Assembly (NCBI GenBank): GCA_018398765.1
Contig: JAHBMJ010003899.1
Coordinates: forward strand, 5,001-25,000
Length of the DNA stretch: 20,000 bases
Direction of reading: 5' to 3'
Source of the DNA: Chromera velia
Taxonomy: Eukaryota > Sar > Chromeraceae
In this document: piece after piece, positions 1-7,851 of the stretch
Position numbering within the stretch: the stretch's first letter is position 1
Layout: each line of letters opens with the position of its first letter
Notes under the pieces: generated by a model
The model's database searches: none
What the model saw: the letters and a program-made list of their open reading frames with translations, nothing else
What the model was told of the DNA's origin: nothing
Translations under genes and position numbers: made by a program

Positions 1-174
1 CTCTCTCTCTCTCAGTCTCTCTGTTTGTCTGTCTGTCTGTCTGCCTGTCTGCCTGTCTGCCTGTCTGTCTGTCTATCTGCCTATCTGCCTGTCTGTCTGT
101 CTGTCTGTCTGTCTCTGTCTGTCTGTTTATCTATCTAAGGCTGTCTTTCTGTCTGTCTGTCACCTAGGTCTGTC
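1..174. repeat. TCTG/TCTC microsatellite
   Basis: A nearly unbroken run of TCTG units with occasional TCTC, TATC and TGCC variants fills the left edge and continues beyond the window. It has no coding sense. A run like this is typical of intergenic or intronic DNA in a eukaryote. Confidence 0.95.
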
Positions 175-390
175 TCTCTGACTACCCGTTATGCTCATGA
201 AGAAGAGGAGGTAAAGAAAACATATAGTCTGTTGGTCTGACTCTCCGTTGTATTCATAGAGAAGAGGAGGAAAAGAAATCATATGGTCTGTCAGTCTGAC
301 TGTTTGTCTGTCTGTCGGCTAGGTCTGTCGGTCAGTTGGTCTCTCTCTGTCCGCCCCCTCAAAAAAGAATTCAAACCATATGGTCTATCT
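175..390. repeat. Degenerate tandem repeat of about 60 bp
   Basis: Two clear copies (about 177-237 and 238-295) share TCTGACT, a GAAGAGGAGG core, AAAGAAA, and CATATGGTCTGT or CATATAGTCTGT at the end. A third, shortened copy near 350-385 ends in CATATGGTCT. TCTG microsatellite separates the second and third copies, so the unit seems to have been captured and amplified inside the microsatellite. Confidence 0.7.
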
Positions 391-540
391 ATCTGATTCT
401 AACGTCCAATCATCTCTGCAGTATGTGTTGGTATCTCTGTCTATCTGTCCAATTGTGTGCTTTCTTTTCTTTAGCATACACGTATTCACTAGACGTATTC
501 ATAAATAACAGCGATAGTAGCATTGCACGCTTTTGCGCAG

Positions 541-754
541 GCAAGGTCTTCCCAAGGATGCTTTTACAGTCCGACAGGAAACGACTGCAAAAGACCGCCT
601 GACAAGCCGACTTGCTGATGAAGGGCTGCGAACATACGCTAAAGGCCTTGCTCCGGAGGTCAGCGCTTTGAACGATCCTAAATCTGGCTTTGAAATGTTC
701 ACCATTGCTTTAAATGCCATTAAATTCTCTTCAGGGACTGAAATGCACGCATAA
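541..754 (+). CDS. Candidate terminal exon of an unrecognised host gene
   Basis: I do not recognise the product. The frame beginning at 542 is open for about 70 codons to a TAA at 752-754. Its composition is ordinary for a soluble protein and is not low-complexity: it includes GLPKDAFTV and the segment GLAPEVSALNDPKSGFEMF. The stretch starts right after CGCTTTTGCGCAG, a plausible splice acceptor. An in-frame TAG lies at 518-520, so an unspliced reading cannot extend upstream. No convincing start ATG is in frame, which favours an internal or last exon over a complete gene. There is no AATAAA directly downstream. It may belong with the open stretches at 989-1447 or 1661-1966, but I cannot join them from this sequence. 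Confidence 0.4.
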
Positions 755-988
755 AAATACGGTCAAACTCTTCAAGTTTCTTACTTATTGTACAGAAGAA
801 CCTTTTATTACTGTATACTAGGAGGCTTCATATCTCGCAGTGTATATGTGGGGTCCATGCATAAGGTTGTTTTTTTTAAATTTGTCTCTCTAAGACTTTT
901 TGTTTTTTCTGTAAAAACGCTTTTAAAGTGCCTGGCGTGACTGAGTTAGTAGTTTTATGTGTATTTAGAGTGAGAACGTTTGATGTGA

Positions 989-1447
989 TATACCTGTCTG
1001 GCGAATCAATTGCAAACACTCAAAGCGCTTGGCTACACCGAAGAGAAGTACGGGGAGGAGTCCCAGGCGACTGAGCAGCTCTTTGATGAAGCGGACGTCC
1101 ATGTGTGCCAAGACCTCCTAGGCCACGACTGGGAAGGACCCCCCCTTAAGGTCCCCGGCAAATTTCAAACCGATGAGATGTCAAACGAGCGTCATTCGTC
1201 CATATTTGTTTCTAAAAAGTGGGCTCTAGTTCAATACTGCCCAGAATCTGCTCCGTCAGTGTCATCTAAGAAGAGCAGCAAGGAAATGCCTGTTTCAAAG
1301 AATGAAACGGGGGGGGAAACAGGGCCCTTGCTACTGGGCCTGATGTTTATTGAAGAAGTTCTCAACTCGGGGCAGAAAAACATGGAGCTGGTTGGCCATT
1401 GGTGGGAGCCTGCAAGCGAAAAGAACGGATATTACGGGTCGCTTTAG
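989..1447 (+). CDS. Candidate exon or ORF of an unrecognised host protein
   Basis: The frame is open from just after a TGA at 986-988 to a TAG at 1445-1447, about 152 codons. No ATG lies near its beginning, so it is probably an exon with an upstream start. The protein looks natural. It has an acidic first half (TEEKYGEESQATEQLFDEAD), a tryptophan-containing middle, a Ser/Lys-rich linker (SSKKSSKEMPVS), a hydrophobic helix-like segment (PLLLGLMFIEEVL) and an aromatic C-terminus (VGHWWEPASEKNGYYGSL). I recognise no family. AATAAA polyadenylation signals follow at 1537-1542 and 1584-1589, consistent with this being a 3' terminal exon. GC content is clearly higher than in the AT-rich DNA after 2017. 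No membrane segment or signal peptide is evident. Confidence 0.5.
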   Translation, partial: YTCLANQLQTLKALGYTEEKYGEESQATEQLFDEADVHVCQDLLGHDWEGPPLKVPGKFQTDEMSNERHSSIFVSKKWALVQYCPESAPSVSSKKSSKEMPVSKNETGGETGPLLLGLMFIEEVLNSGQKNMELVGHWWEPASEKNGYYGSL

Positions 1448-1536
1448 CCCTATTATGTTTAATCAAAAACCGACCCCAAAAAGAGAGCCACCCCGAGGAG
1501 AAGAGAACCGTGCAGAGTGTCGGTGTCAATGGCTTA

Positions 1537-1589
1537 AATAAAAAGTTTATGTTGCACACAGCTGGCCTCCCCCATCACATATAAATAAA
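1537..1589 (+). promoter_or_regulatory. Pair of AATAAA polyadenylation signals
   Basis: Canonical AATAAA hexamers occur at 1537-1542 and 1584-1589, 90 and 137 bases after the TAG that ends the preceding open frame. Their spacing fits a 3' UTR for the coding stretch at 989-1447. Confidence 0.45.
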
Positions 1590-1660
1590 CAGGAATGTAC
1601 GAAAAAGGTGTGCTTCATACAGCTACGTTTGAGTAGTTGAAGCAAAATCACTCCGATATC

Positions 1661-1966
1661 ATGATCGAAAGTGAAAATGTTATGAAAAAGGTTATGACTT
1701 CATTAAAAGAGGGAAGTGGAGATTCAAACAGAGGTAATTTGTCAGATACAGAAGAAAAAGATGAGATGGGTGTTTTGGATGGAGCCTCAGCTTCGTCTTC
1801 AGTCTCGTCTTCATCGTCAGCCACCGCTGCGGCTGATTCAAAGCAAAATCAGAGGCGTCGCAGAGGTAACCAATTTACATCCAGCTCAGCGCTTTGGCCA
1901 TCCATGAAAGCCACCATGAAATCTTTGAAACTAGGTAAAGGAAAGGGGAGAGGCAAGGGTCGCTGA
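1661..1966 (+). CDS. Small basic-tailed Ser-rich protein, unrecognised
   Basis: An ATG at 1661 opens a 101-codon frame ending at a TGA (1964-1966). An in-frame TAG lies a few codons upstream, so ATG 1661 is the natural first methionine. The protein has a helical charged start, an acidic patch (DTEEKDEMG), a low-complexity Ser/Ala block (about residues 45-62), an RRRR cluster near residue 70 and a basic Gly/Lys/Arg tail (GKGKGRGKGR). This layout suggests a nucleic-acid-binding or nuclear protein, but that is inference from composition only. AATAAA at 2011-2016 follows 45 bases after the stop. It could instead be the last exon of the gene represented at 989-1447, because TTCATACAG upstream (about 1615-1623) resembles an acceptor. 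Confidence 0.5.
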   Translation: MIESENVMKKVMTSLKEGSGDSNRGNLSDTEEKDEMGVLDGASASSSVSSSSSATAAADSKQNQRRRRGNQFTSSSALWPSMKATMKSLKLGKGKGRGKGR

Positions 1967-2010
1967 CATGATGCACCAGACGAAAATTGAAAAACATACA
2001 GTAGAAATCG

Positions 2011-2016
2011 AATAAA
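2011..2016 (+). promoter_or_regulatory. AATAAA polyadenylation signal
   Basis: Canonical hexamer 45 bases after the TGA of the 101-codon ORF, at the boundary to strongly AT-rich sequence. Confidence 0.5.
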
Positions 2017-2870
2017 TACTTAAAGCTCTTCTGTAATTAAAGATTTGGTTTTATATTGAAATGTTATTATATCTATTTTCTTAATTGTTATTAGTATCAG
2101 TACAAAAAGACACATCAGATCACATAGTTTCCTTTTTTTTTTATCTCCGTTTTTTTGTTTATTTTGTTATATTTCGCTATATAATATGACAGTTTTAACT
2201 TTTTATTCATATTTATTGTACTATTAATAAATTGTTTATACTTAAATCGGTAATAAATCCTATAAAAATATTTATAGTGTAAATTTTTAGCTAAGTTTTA
2301 AATAAATTATACCAGGAATTATAATTTTAAATTAAAAAAAATATTCACTTTTTTTTTGTCCCGATTCGGATTGTACGAAGTTTAAATTTCATGAATTGTA
2401 ATTTCAATTGATTGTATGCATTCTTTCTGCTATGTTAACTAGTCTGTTTAATGTAATTGAATCACGCTGAAATAAAACTAGGTCGAAACTTAGTGAAAGC
2501 ACACATGCTATTATACCAACTGGTTTTGAAGATAAACTTTTGGTAGAGTCCTCCGCATGCAAGTCTTCTAACAATTAATCATTATGAGACTACCATATAC
2601 AGAATCAGCTAGTGCATACAATATCTTGGTTATTGAAATAAAATTTAAATCACTAAACCTTCCTAAAAACTTTCAAAAATACACTTTTAAATGAGGTCAT
2701 TTTTTAAAGTGGAAAAAAAAAATGATGAAAAAAAAAAATGGTTTGTGACGCTTAAGTTTTTTTTTTTTTTTAACGAGATGATTTTGTTTCAAAAACGCCT
2801 AAAAAGTTCGGATTAAAAAGTCAAGTTCGAATCTAAAAAATACTCGAATATACTCGTTACTATACCTTGT
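2017..2870. other. AT-rich gene-free stretch
   Basis: Very AT-rich with many A and T homopolymers (for example near 2130-2160, 2708-2740 and 2759-2772). I see no open frame, tRNA or recognisable repeat family. The base composition shifts abruptly from the coding candidates before 2016. Confidence 0.8.
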
Positions 2871-2878
2871 AAGGACCT

Positions 2879-2986
2879 AGGAATTTAGACAGGAATTTAG
2901 AGGAATTTAAACAGGAATTTAGAGGAATTTAGACAGGAATTTAGAGGAATTTAGAGAAATTTAGCTAGGAATCTAAAGGAATTTAG
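2879..2986 (+). repeat. GGAATTTAGA minisatellite, left arm
   Basis: About nine or ten tandem units of GGAATTTAGA or GGAATTTAGACA with a few substitutions (TTTAAACA, CTAGGAATCTA). It is preceded by CCTTGTAAGGACCTA. The reverse complement of the same array, including a related edge sequence, lies at 16701-16810. The pair therefore forms inverted arms around everything between them. Confidence 0.9.
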
Positions 2987-3126
2987 TGCTATGTTGAACT
3001 TAATTGCCAGATTCTGGTCCGTCAAACAACTAACATAAGTTTTGACTCAACTTCTGACATGAGTTACTGTAATTAAAGTTTTATAAAAAGGGAAACTAAT
3101 AGTAAGAAAACACGGTCTTTTAATGC

Positions 3127-3211
3127 TTGAACGCCTTTGTGGTAGAGGGGTTAACATGACTGCTTCACATAGAAAAGGTCCCAAGTTCAATTCCAGAAAG
3201 GTTCACTTTTA
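3127..3211 (+). repeat. tRNA-Val(CAC)-like pseudogene or SINE head
   Basis: The stretch has the order and spacing of a tRNA gene. An A-box-like segment (GTGGTAGAGGGGTTAACATG, about 3139-3158) comes first. The anticodon arm CTGCTTCACATAG contains CAC, then AAGGTCCC in the variable/T-stem position, then a B-box-like AGTTCAATTCC (about 3184-3194), ending in TTTT (3207-3210). The block GCTTCACA...AAGGTCCC is characteristic of eukaryotic tRNA-Val. The D stem and T stem are imperfect (AA replaces GG before the T loop), so this is not a functional tRNA. Acceptor ends GAAC and GTTC can pair. About 330 bases of unrelated sequence follow before the LTR, so it may be the head of a tRNA-derived SINE. No A-rich tail or target duplication was identified. 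Confidence 0.6.
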
Positions 3212-3378
3212 AACCTATAAAACGCACCAGAAAGAGCAACACAACCCGTCATTCAAACAAAACTGTCAAAGGAGACAGGGTCATTCAAATAAAACGCCAA
3301 AAAAGACGGGAAAACCATCTCTTGGATTGAATAAAGAGAAACCGTTCGCTTTATATTTAGCTTGGTCAAGCTCGGGAA

Positions 3379-3501
3379 TCCGGTCAACCGGACAGATGTC
3401 CGGTCGACCGGACAAGGCACTAACAAATGTAAACAGGCGTTCTATCAACCGGACAAATGCCAGCAACTTTGAAACCCATGCAAAAATCTGGTTGACCAGA
3501 T
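3379..3501. repeat. Cluster of CCGGTCRACCGG palindromes
   Basis: An 18-bp perfect palindrome sits at 3397-3414 (TGTCCGGTCGACCGGACA). A near-copy lies just before it (3379-3394, TCCGGTCAACCGGACA). A half copy (TCAACCGGACA) lies near 3446-3456, and a diverged palindrome (TCTGGTTGACCAGA) at 3487-3500. All share a GTYRAC centre with pairing arms. The cluster lies between the tRNA-like head and the left LTR. Confidence 0.8.
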
Positions 3502-3816
3502 TGTTTCAACGATGTAAATTATCTTTGGAGCAAGTCTGATAAAATTGATCTCGAGCGAGGCGTCACCACGTGTTAAGGTCTACTTAAGGGGGTTGGCGCT
3601 GGTGAGTGCTTGCAGAGGTTCAAGGGTCTTCAGGGCTTGATGTCGCTGGAGTGGTTGAAGTCGATCCCTAGTGACAGACTCGATCAGTATCAGGAGCATG
3701 AAGCTTTCTTGTGATTCGGTGATCAATCTGATTTCATTGTAGTCTTCCAGAAAGTCTTTCGGAAGTCTTTCATATGATTTCGATTGAAGTGTAACACGCT
3801 AACATCTGTATGATGC

Positions 3817-3832
3817 AGGACGTTTACGTCCT
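3817..3832. promoter_or_regulatory. Conserved inverted repeat AGGACGT-TT-ACGTCCT in the 3' LTR
   Basis: Seven-base arms around a two-base centre, identical in the other LTR at 16185-16200. ACGT cores resemble bZIP-type binding sites, and an LTR is a likely place for an enhancer motif, but the function is inferred only. It could equally form a small hairpin in the transcript. Confidence 0.4.
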
Positions 3833-3855
3833 ACATCTCTTTTCTTTGATACTTA

Positions 3856-3930
3856 AAAAGGATATAGCGAGGATTGAACCCATGACCTTCTGCTTCTTAG
3901 TGCTGTATGCTAACCACTAAGTCATGAAAG
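3856..3930 (-). repeat. tRNA-like segment inside the 3' LTR
   Basis: Read on the minus strand it has an A-box-like TTAGTGGTTAGCATAC, a spacer containing GCAGAAGGTC, a B-box-like GGTTCAATCC, and then TTTTT, a potential Pol III terminator. Arm pairing is poor: the D stem and acceptor do not close. It is therefore tRNA-derived rather than a working tRNA. The other LTR has the same segment at 16224-16298, with TTTTTT. It lies on the same strand as the retrotransposon genes. Confidence 0.55.
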
Positions 3931-4040
3931 CAAGCGGCGTACACGATCTTCTTTTGCTTAGTGCTACTCTAAACTAAAACTAATTTATTTAATTTCTATT
4001 TTCTTTCTAGCTATGCCGAGCTATGCTTAAGTAGCACATA

Positions 4041-4190
4041 GCATTCACCCCTTTCTAAGATTGAGATTCCACACTCAATTTATTTATGATCTTATCTCAT
4101 AGCATTCGCCCCTTTTTAAGATCGAGATTCTACGCTCGATTTATTCATAATCTTATCCCATACTAGCATTCGCCTCTTTCTATGTCTTTT
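4041..4190 (-). repeat. Triplicated polypurine tract next to the 3' LTR
   Basis: Just inside the left LTR, read on the element's strand, is AGAAAGGGGTGAATGCTATG, a polypurine tract abutting the LTR edge as reverse transcription requires. The same purine block recurs at 4102-4118 (AAAAAGGGGCGAATGCTATG) and near 4166-4180 (AGAAAGAGGCGAATGCTAGT), giving three copies 61 and 64 bases apart. Each copy includes the start of the LTR terminus, and the first two are followed in the + strand by a shared GATTGAGATTC or GATCGAGATTC motif. Confidence 0.8.
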
Positions 4191-4860
4191 TGTGCCTTTT
4201 TATACCTAAAGCTTTATGGTTTTCTGGCGTACCGATGGCCCCTCGCACGCGCGGCGGCGGTGTCAAAAAGGCCTCGGCATGCCCACATATGCCCACACAT
4301 GCTTCAGTTCACGCAAAATTGGACAGTCCTGGAAAGCGCCGGGGTCTTTCATGCAAATGGGCCTTCATAGCTGTATGTGAGTGCGACATGTATGTCATGC
4401 AATGCAACACGTACGCGATGCAACACGTGTTTTTCGGCCGGGGCGTGTTTCTCATTTTCAATCGGAACATTTCGATAAAAAATTTCTATGGACTTTCGCG
4501 AAGCACATGATACGAGCGGTCCCTCTTTCGACGCTCTGATTCAACTGCAACATATTTGTCACTCTTGATGCATCCCTGATAACTCTCCCTTGGAGCATCA
4601 GTTCTCTTTTTTCCATGAGTCCCCCTTAGTTCAAAGCGGTGTTATTCTTCCGTCTCCTTTATAACTTCGTTCCTATTCTGTAATCGCTTCGTCTGGTCCC
4701 TGCTTGGGATCTCGATCTCTCTTTCGTGGCGACTCTCTGGCTGGCCGCTACCTCTGGAGCCCTCATCATCCCGGTCAGAGCGAGTGCCCTGTGGCTTCTT
4801 TATTCTCGTCCTTCAAGAGCTTCACGTTGATCTTGTGCTTCATGTTGTTCATGTCAGTCT

Positions 4861-5280
4861 CCCTTGTCCCTGTGCTTGCAGATGCTCTTCATATCCTTGT
4901 TCTCTAACCTTTTTTATATCGCCACATCTACCTCGCCTCCGTCTTGTCCTTCTCTGTGTTCGTATTCGGACGTAAGGCGATCCTCCTCCATCTCCGACCT
5001 CTTCTATATCACCACATCCTAGGCAAGGATCAGTATGCCTACATCTACTATGCCTACATCTACAGTAACTTAAAGGATTAGTATGTTTACATCCACGGCA
5101 AGGATCACGATGCCTATGTCCACGTTGCCCCTGTCATCGTTGTCCTTGCCCCTCTGGAACCCGATGTCTCTTTCCATCTCTATGAGCCTCGTTGGCTTCA
5201 ATATCGGTTTTGTCCACTTCCTTGTCCTCCTCTTCCTGTAGTGATGGTGTCATCAACACGCTACTTGAGTGTTGGCGTGG
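4861..5280 (-). pseudogene. Possible decayed Cys/Arg-rich ORF
   Basis: On the minus strand the frame starting at 5280 stays open for about 140 codons apart from one TGA near 5135. It has an acidic stretch (LQEEEDKEVDKTDIEANE), then Arg-rich repeats with spaced cysteines (DPCRGCKH..., YCRCRH..., DPCLGCGDIEEV) and a second CGDIKKV motif. The repeated CGDI(E/K)(E/K)V segments are in the same frame, as expected if the duplication was once coding. Upstream the same frame has several stops. I recognise no family. An open frame from the biased base composition alone is a real alternative. Confidence 0.25.
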
Positions 5281-5915
5281 CCGACTGCAACTTCAACTTG
5301 ACCGACCTCTTCTTTCTTTCTTCCTATTCATTTCATATATTGACTATACATCTTCATGAACAACCTTTCCGTGTGCTTTGCTTTTTTCTCAAGTGTTTTA
5401 TTGACAAGGCAACGAGAAGATCCTGCCTTTTTCATGTTCCTTTAACTTTTTCCTTATTTCTGTCTGTCTCCTTTCTGATTATCGCTCGGCTTGCGTACGT
5501 GCGCGTTCTTTACTCCTGCCTTGGCTTGTCTGTCTTTCTTTTACCGCCATTCTCTGCCATCTCTATCCGTCTCCTACTGTCTCTTGTCTTTTGATGTCTT
5601 TATTTCTTTTGCATTCAAAAGAGTGGGTGGTTGATTGGGTAAGTGAAGAATGAGGGGTGATTGGGTGAGTGAGTAGATGCAGGCGAGTGAAGAAGGTTCT
5701 CAAAGACTGGTTGGTGGGTGAATACGTATGGGTATGGTCGTTGGGTCATGGCACACTCAGCCTTCTGTTGAGTGCCCATACTATTCGCACCCTTTCAGAT
5801 ATAAAAAGTAAATGCACCGAAATGCCAACCACTTATGAGTTTGGAAAATTTGCTTGTATCTGTATGAACATTTTTTTTTTTTGAATAAGCCTGGGCGCGA
5901 GGCTTGGTTCGGTAT

Positions 5916-5967
5916 TTGTGTATGTATGTGTATGTGTGTGTGTGTATGTATGTATATGTGTATGTGT

Positions 5968-6014
<47 letters not shown>

Positions 6015-6032
6015 TGTATGTGTGTGTGTGTA
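5916..6032. repeat. TG/TATG microsatellite
   Basis: Alternating TATG and TG units, with an uninterrupted TG core near 5978-6006, followed by a short GATGATGATG run. It lies inside the retrotransposon's 3' region. Confidence 0.95.
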
Positions 6033-6312
6033 GGTTAATAATGATGATGATGTACTGGGGAGTGGGGGCCCAGTACGAGCGATTGAGCGGCGACCTTACC
6101 TCTCACTGGGAGGTCCTGGTGGTGTGAGTGGCCAACTCACCCCTTTTGGGACCTTTTGTGCGCATGCGCATACGTCTTTTCGCCGTGAAGGCGTCAGGGT
6201 CGGAGGCTGTGGGTTATATGTGTGCTTGGCAGGTCTGTGTTATCTGCCTTTATTCATCAGTCACCGATCGGTACGTGGTGCTGCTCCAGGGAGGGTTCGT
6301 ATATATAGGTGC

Positions 6313-6440
6313 ATGCGTGGATGAATGGGTGATCGGATGGATGGATGGATAGATGGATGGATGGATAGATGAATGGATAGATGGATAGGTGGATGGATGG
6401 ATGGCTGGATAGATGGGTGGATGGATGGATGAATGGTTGA
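6313..6440. repeat. GATG/GATA microsatellite
   Basis: About 25 units of GATG with interspersed GATA and GAATG, inside the retrotransposon's 3' region. It is a different motif from the TG tract 300 bases away, so the two expanded independently. Confidence 0.95.
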
Positions 6441-6839
6441 TTGGAATGATGGATCGTTGTTGGTTTGAGGTTTTCTATACCTAATTTCTCTTTCGAGATG
6501 ATCTTGATGTTTATGCAGTTTAACTGCTTTTCAAGTTTTTAGGTTTGATTCATTTTGATTCAATCGATCAATTTTTTGAGGTCTGTCAAGGAGTTATAGC
6601 AGAGAGGCATTTAGCGGAGCTCTGTGTTTGGTTTTTCTCTATTGATCAATTCCATTAGTCACTCAATTGATCCTATCGTTAGCGGCAGCATGCTTCGGGT
6701 CTGTTCGATTTCGACTTGAGGTATTACTCCATCCGTCATGGATTCATGCAAACATTTACTTCATTCATATATGGATCATGCAGACATTCATTTCCTTCAT
6801 CATTCATGTCATCATAAATTGTTCTCGGCCAGGCTTCCT

Positions 6840-7613
6840 TTATTTTGTTTTCATGATTTCCGTCCCTCTTTTGACTTTTGGTCCCTCCTCGAATTCTCGA
6901 ATGAGTGTAAGACAGTCGCAGTCTTCTCCATCGGTCCACCACGACTCGTCCAGGTATCCCTCATAAACGAGTGAGTATTGAATGTTCCCATCTTTTTCTC
7001 TTTTCTCTATGACTTCTTTCACATTGTAGTCTGACATCGCACTCCTGTTCGGGTCTTTGTCTTCTTTTTTAACCATTTGCTTCTTCTGTCTCGTCTTTTT
7101 CTTTTCGGTCTCAAGGGAATGCTTGAACGGCAACACGCTTTCGCTTTGTGTGGAAGCCAAGTTTTGTTGTTCGATTACTTGCCAATAGATAGCTTCGAGA
7201 ACGATTCTTGTAGAGTCACAGTTTGCAAGTGTGTCCTGTTTATTTCGAGTAAGTTCTCTTCTTTCTACTTTCTAGTCTCCCTTTCTGTCTCGAGCTTTCC
7301 TTACAAGTGCTCCTTCCAAGAAATGCAATGTGAAGTGCTGTTCTCCTTTAACTGTCCTGATGTTTTTCATTCTTGCCTTGATTCGTTCTTTCACCTGCAA
7401 CTCTCCTGCTGAGTGATAGTAAAAGAGAATAGTCTCTCCTTCCCTCAACGGCTTCCTGTCGGGAAAGAAATCGAATCCCTTTTCCAGAAGCGGTCGAGTT
7501 TCCATTTCCATTTCCTCATCCTCCTGTTCTTTGTTGTTTCCGTCTGTAGGCGATCTCATCTTCTTCGATCTCTGTATCTCTTTCTTGTCCTTCTTTTTTC
7601 TCAGGTTGGTCAT
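6840..7613 (-). pseudogene. Pol C-terminus with chromodomain
   Basis: The final part of the polyprotein, in one frame from 7613 to the TGA near 6840, interrupted only by a TAG at 7272-7274. The first half is a charged linker followed by a compact segment (LREGETILFYYHSAG...). The second half carries a chromodomain at about 7031-6885. It begins DYNVKEVIEKREKDGN, then the strand IQYSLVYEGYLDES, two Trp residues where the family has the xTWEP segment, and the C-terminal helix LTLIREFEE. Chromodomains on chromoviral integrases tether the integration complex to chromatin and so bias target choice. The WW and DCDC residues after the second strand depart from the usual pattern, but the spacing is right. 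The TAG probably prevents translation of the chromodomain. Confidence 0.75.
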
Positions 7614-7851
7614 TCTGTTCTTTTTTCTTCACATGCGTGTTACAAATCTCTTCATTTTCTTTGTAATCTCTGCTGAAGTACGGTTTCACTCTCTGTCTGT
7701 TTACCGTTTAGCTTGATTAGCTTCTCGGCTTTTTGATGACCAGAGTGCGATTCGGTCTTACTTGCGTGATCATGTACGGCCCTTCATACAATGGTATGAG
7801 TGCTTTCTTGATTCTTTTTGAGTAGGCAGCTTTTCCAGCTATACGTACATA
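7519..7851 (-). pseudogene. Integrase C-terminal GPY/F module
   Basis: This frame differs by one base from the integrase core upstream. It begins with YVRIAGKAAYSKRIKKAL and then has LIPLYEGPYMITQV, the GPY core (EGPYM) lying at 7771-7785. It continues through NRTLVIKK to VKPYFSRDY (VKPYF at 7675-7689). The GPY/F module follows the catalytic core in gypsy and gammaretroviral integrases and aids multimerisation and DNA contact; the xKPYF tail is common just before the chromodomain. Two TAA codons (7717-7719 and 7708-7710) break the segment between the GPY core and VKPYF. A frame change near 7851 separates it from the core, and another near 7520-7610 leads into the chromodomain part. Confidence 0.75.

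Larger units (their letters stand above)
3545..4042 (-). repeat. 3' LTR of the chromovirus
   Basis: Aligns without gaps to 15913-16410; by hand I count 13 mismatches, mostly transitions. On the element's strand it begins near GCTATGTGCTACTTAAG and ends in CTCGAGATCAA, so a canonical TG...CA LTR would run 4038 to 3546. It contains an AATAAA (minus strand, near 3988-3993), a tRNA-like internal segment (about 3858-3930) and an inverted repeat at 3817-3832. Confidence 0.93.
4191..6830. other. 3' non-coding region of the retrotransposon
   Basis: About 2.6 kb between the chromodomain end and the polypurine tracts. No intact gene is present. It holds a possible decayed Cys/Arg-rich frame (4861-5280), degenerate short repeats around 4915-5110 (ATGCCTACATCTAC and ATATCACCACATC variants), a TG/TATG microsatellite and a GATG microsatellite. 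Most of the + strand here is pyrimidine-rich. Non-coding DNA between pol and the 3' LTR is usually far shorter in chromoviruses, so this region has either been gained or contains a dead extra gene. Confidence 0.6.

Noticed and set aside
4182..5594. Several + strand open frames in the element's 3' region
   Set aside because: They are pyrimidine-driven frames rich in Leu, Ser, Phe and Cys, antisense to the element, with no domain and no start context.
5918..6127. A Cys/Val-repeat open frame in the TG tract
   Set aside because: It is only the translation of the TG microsatellite.
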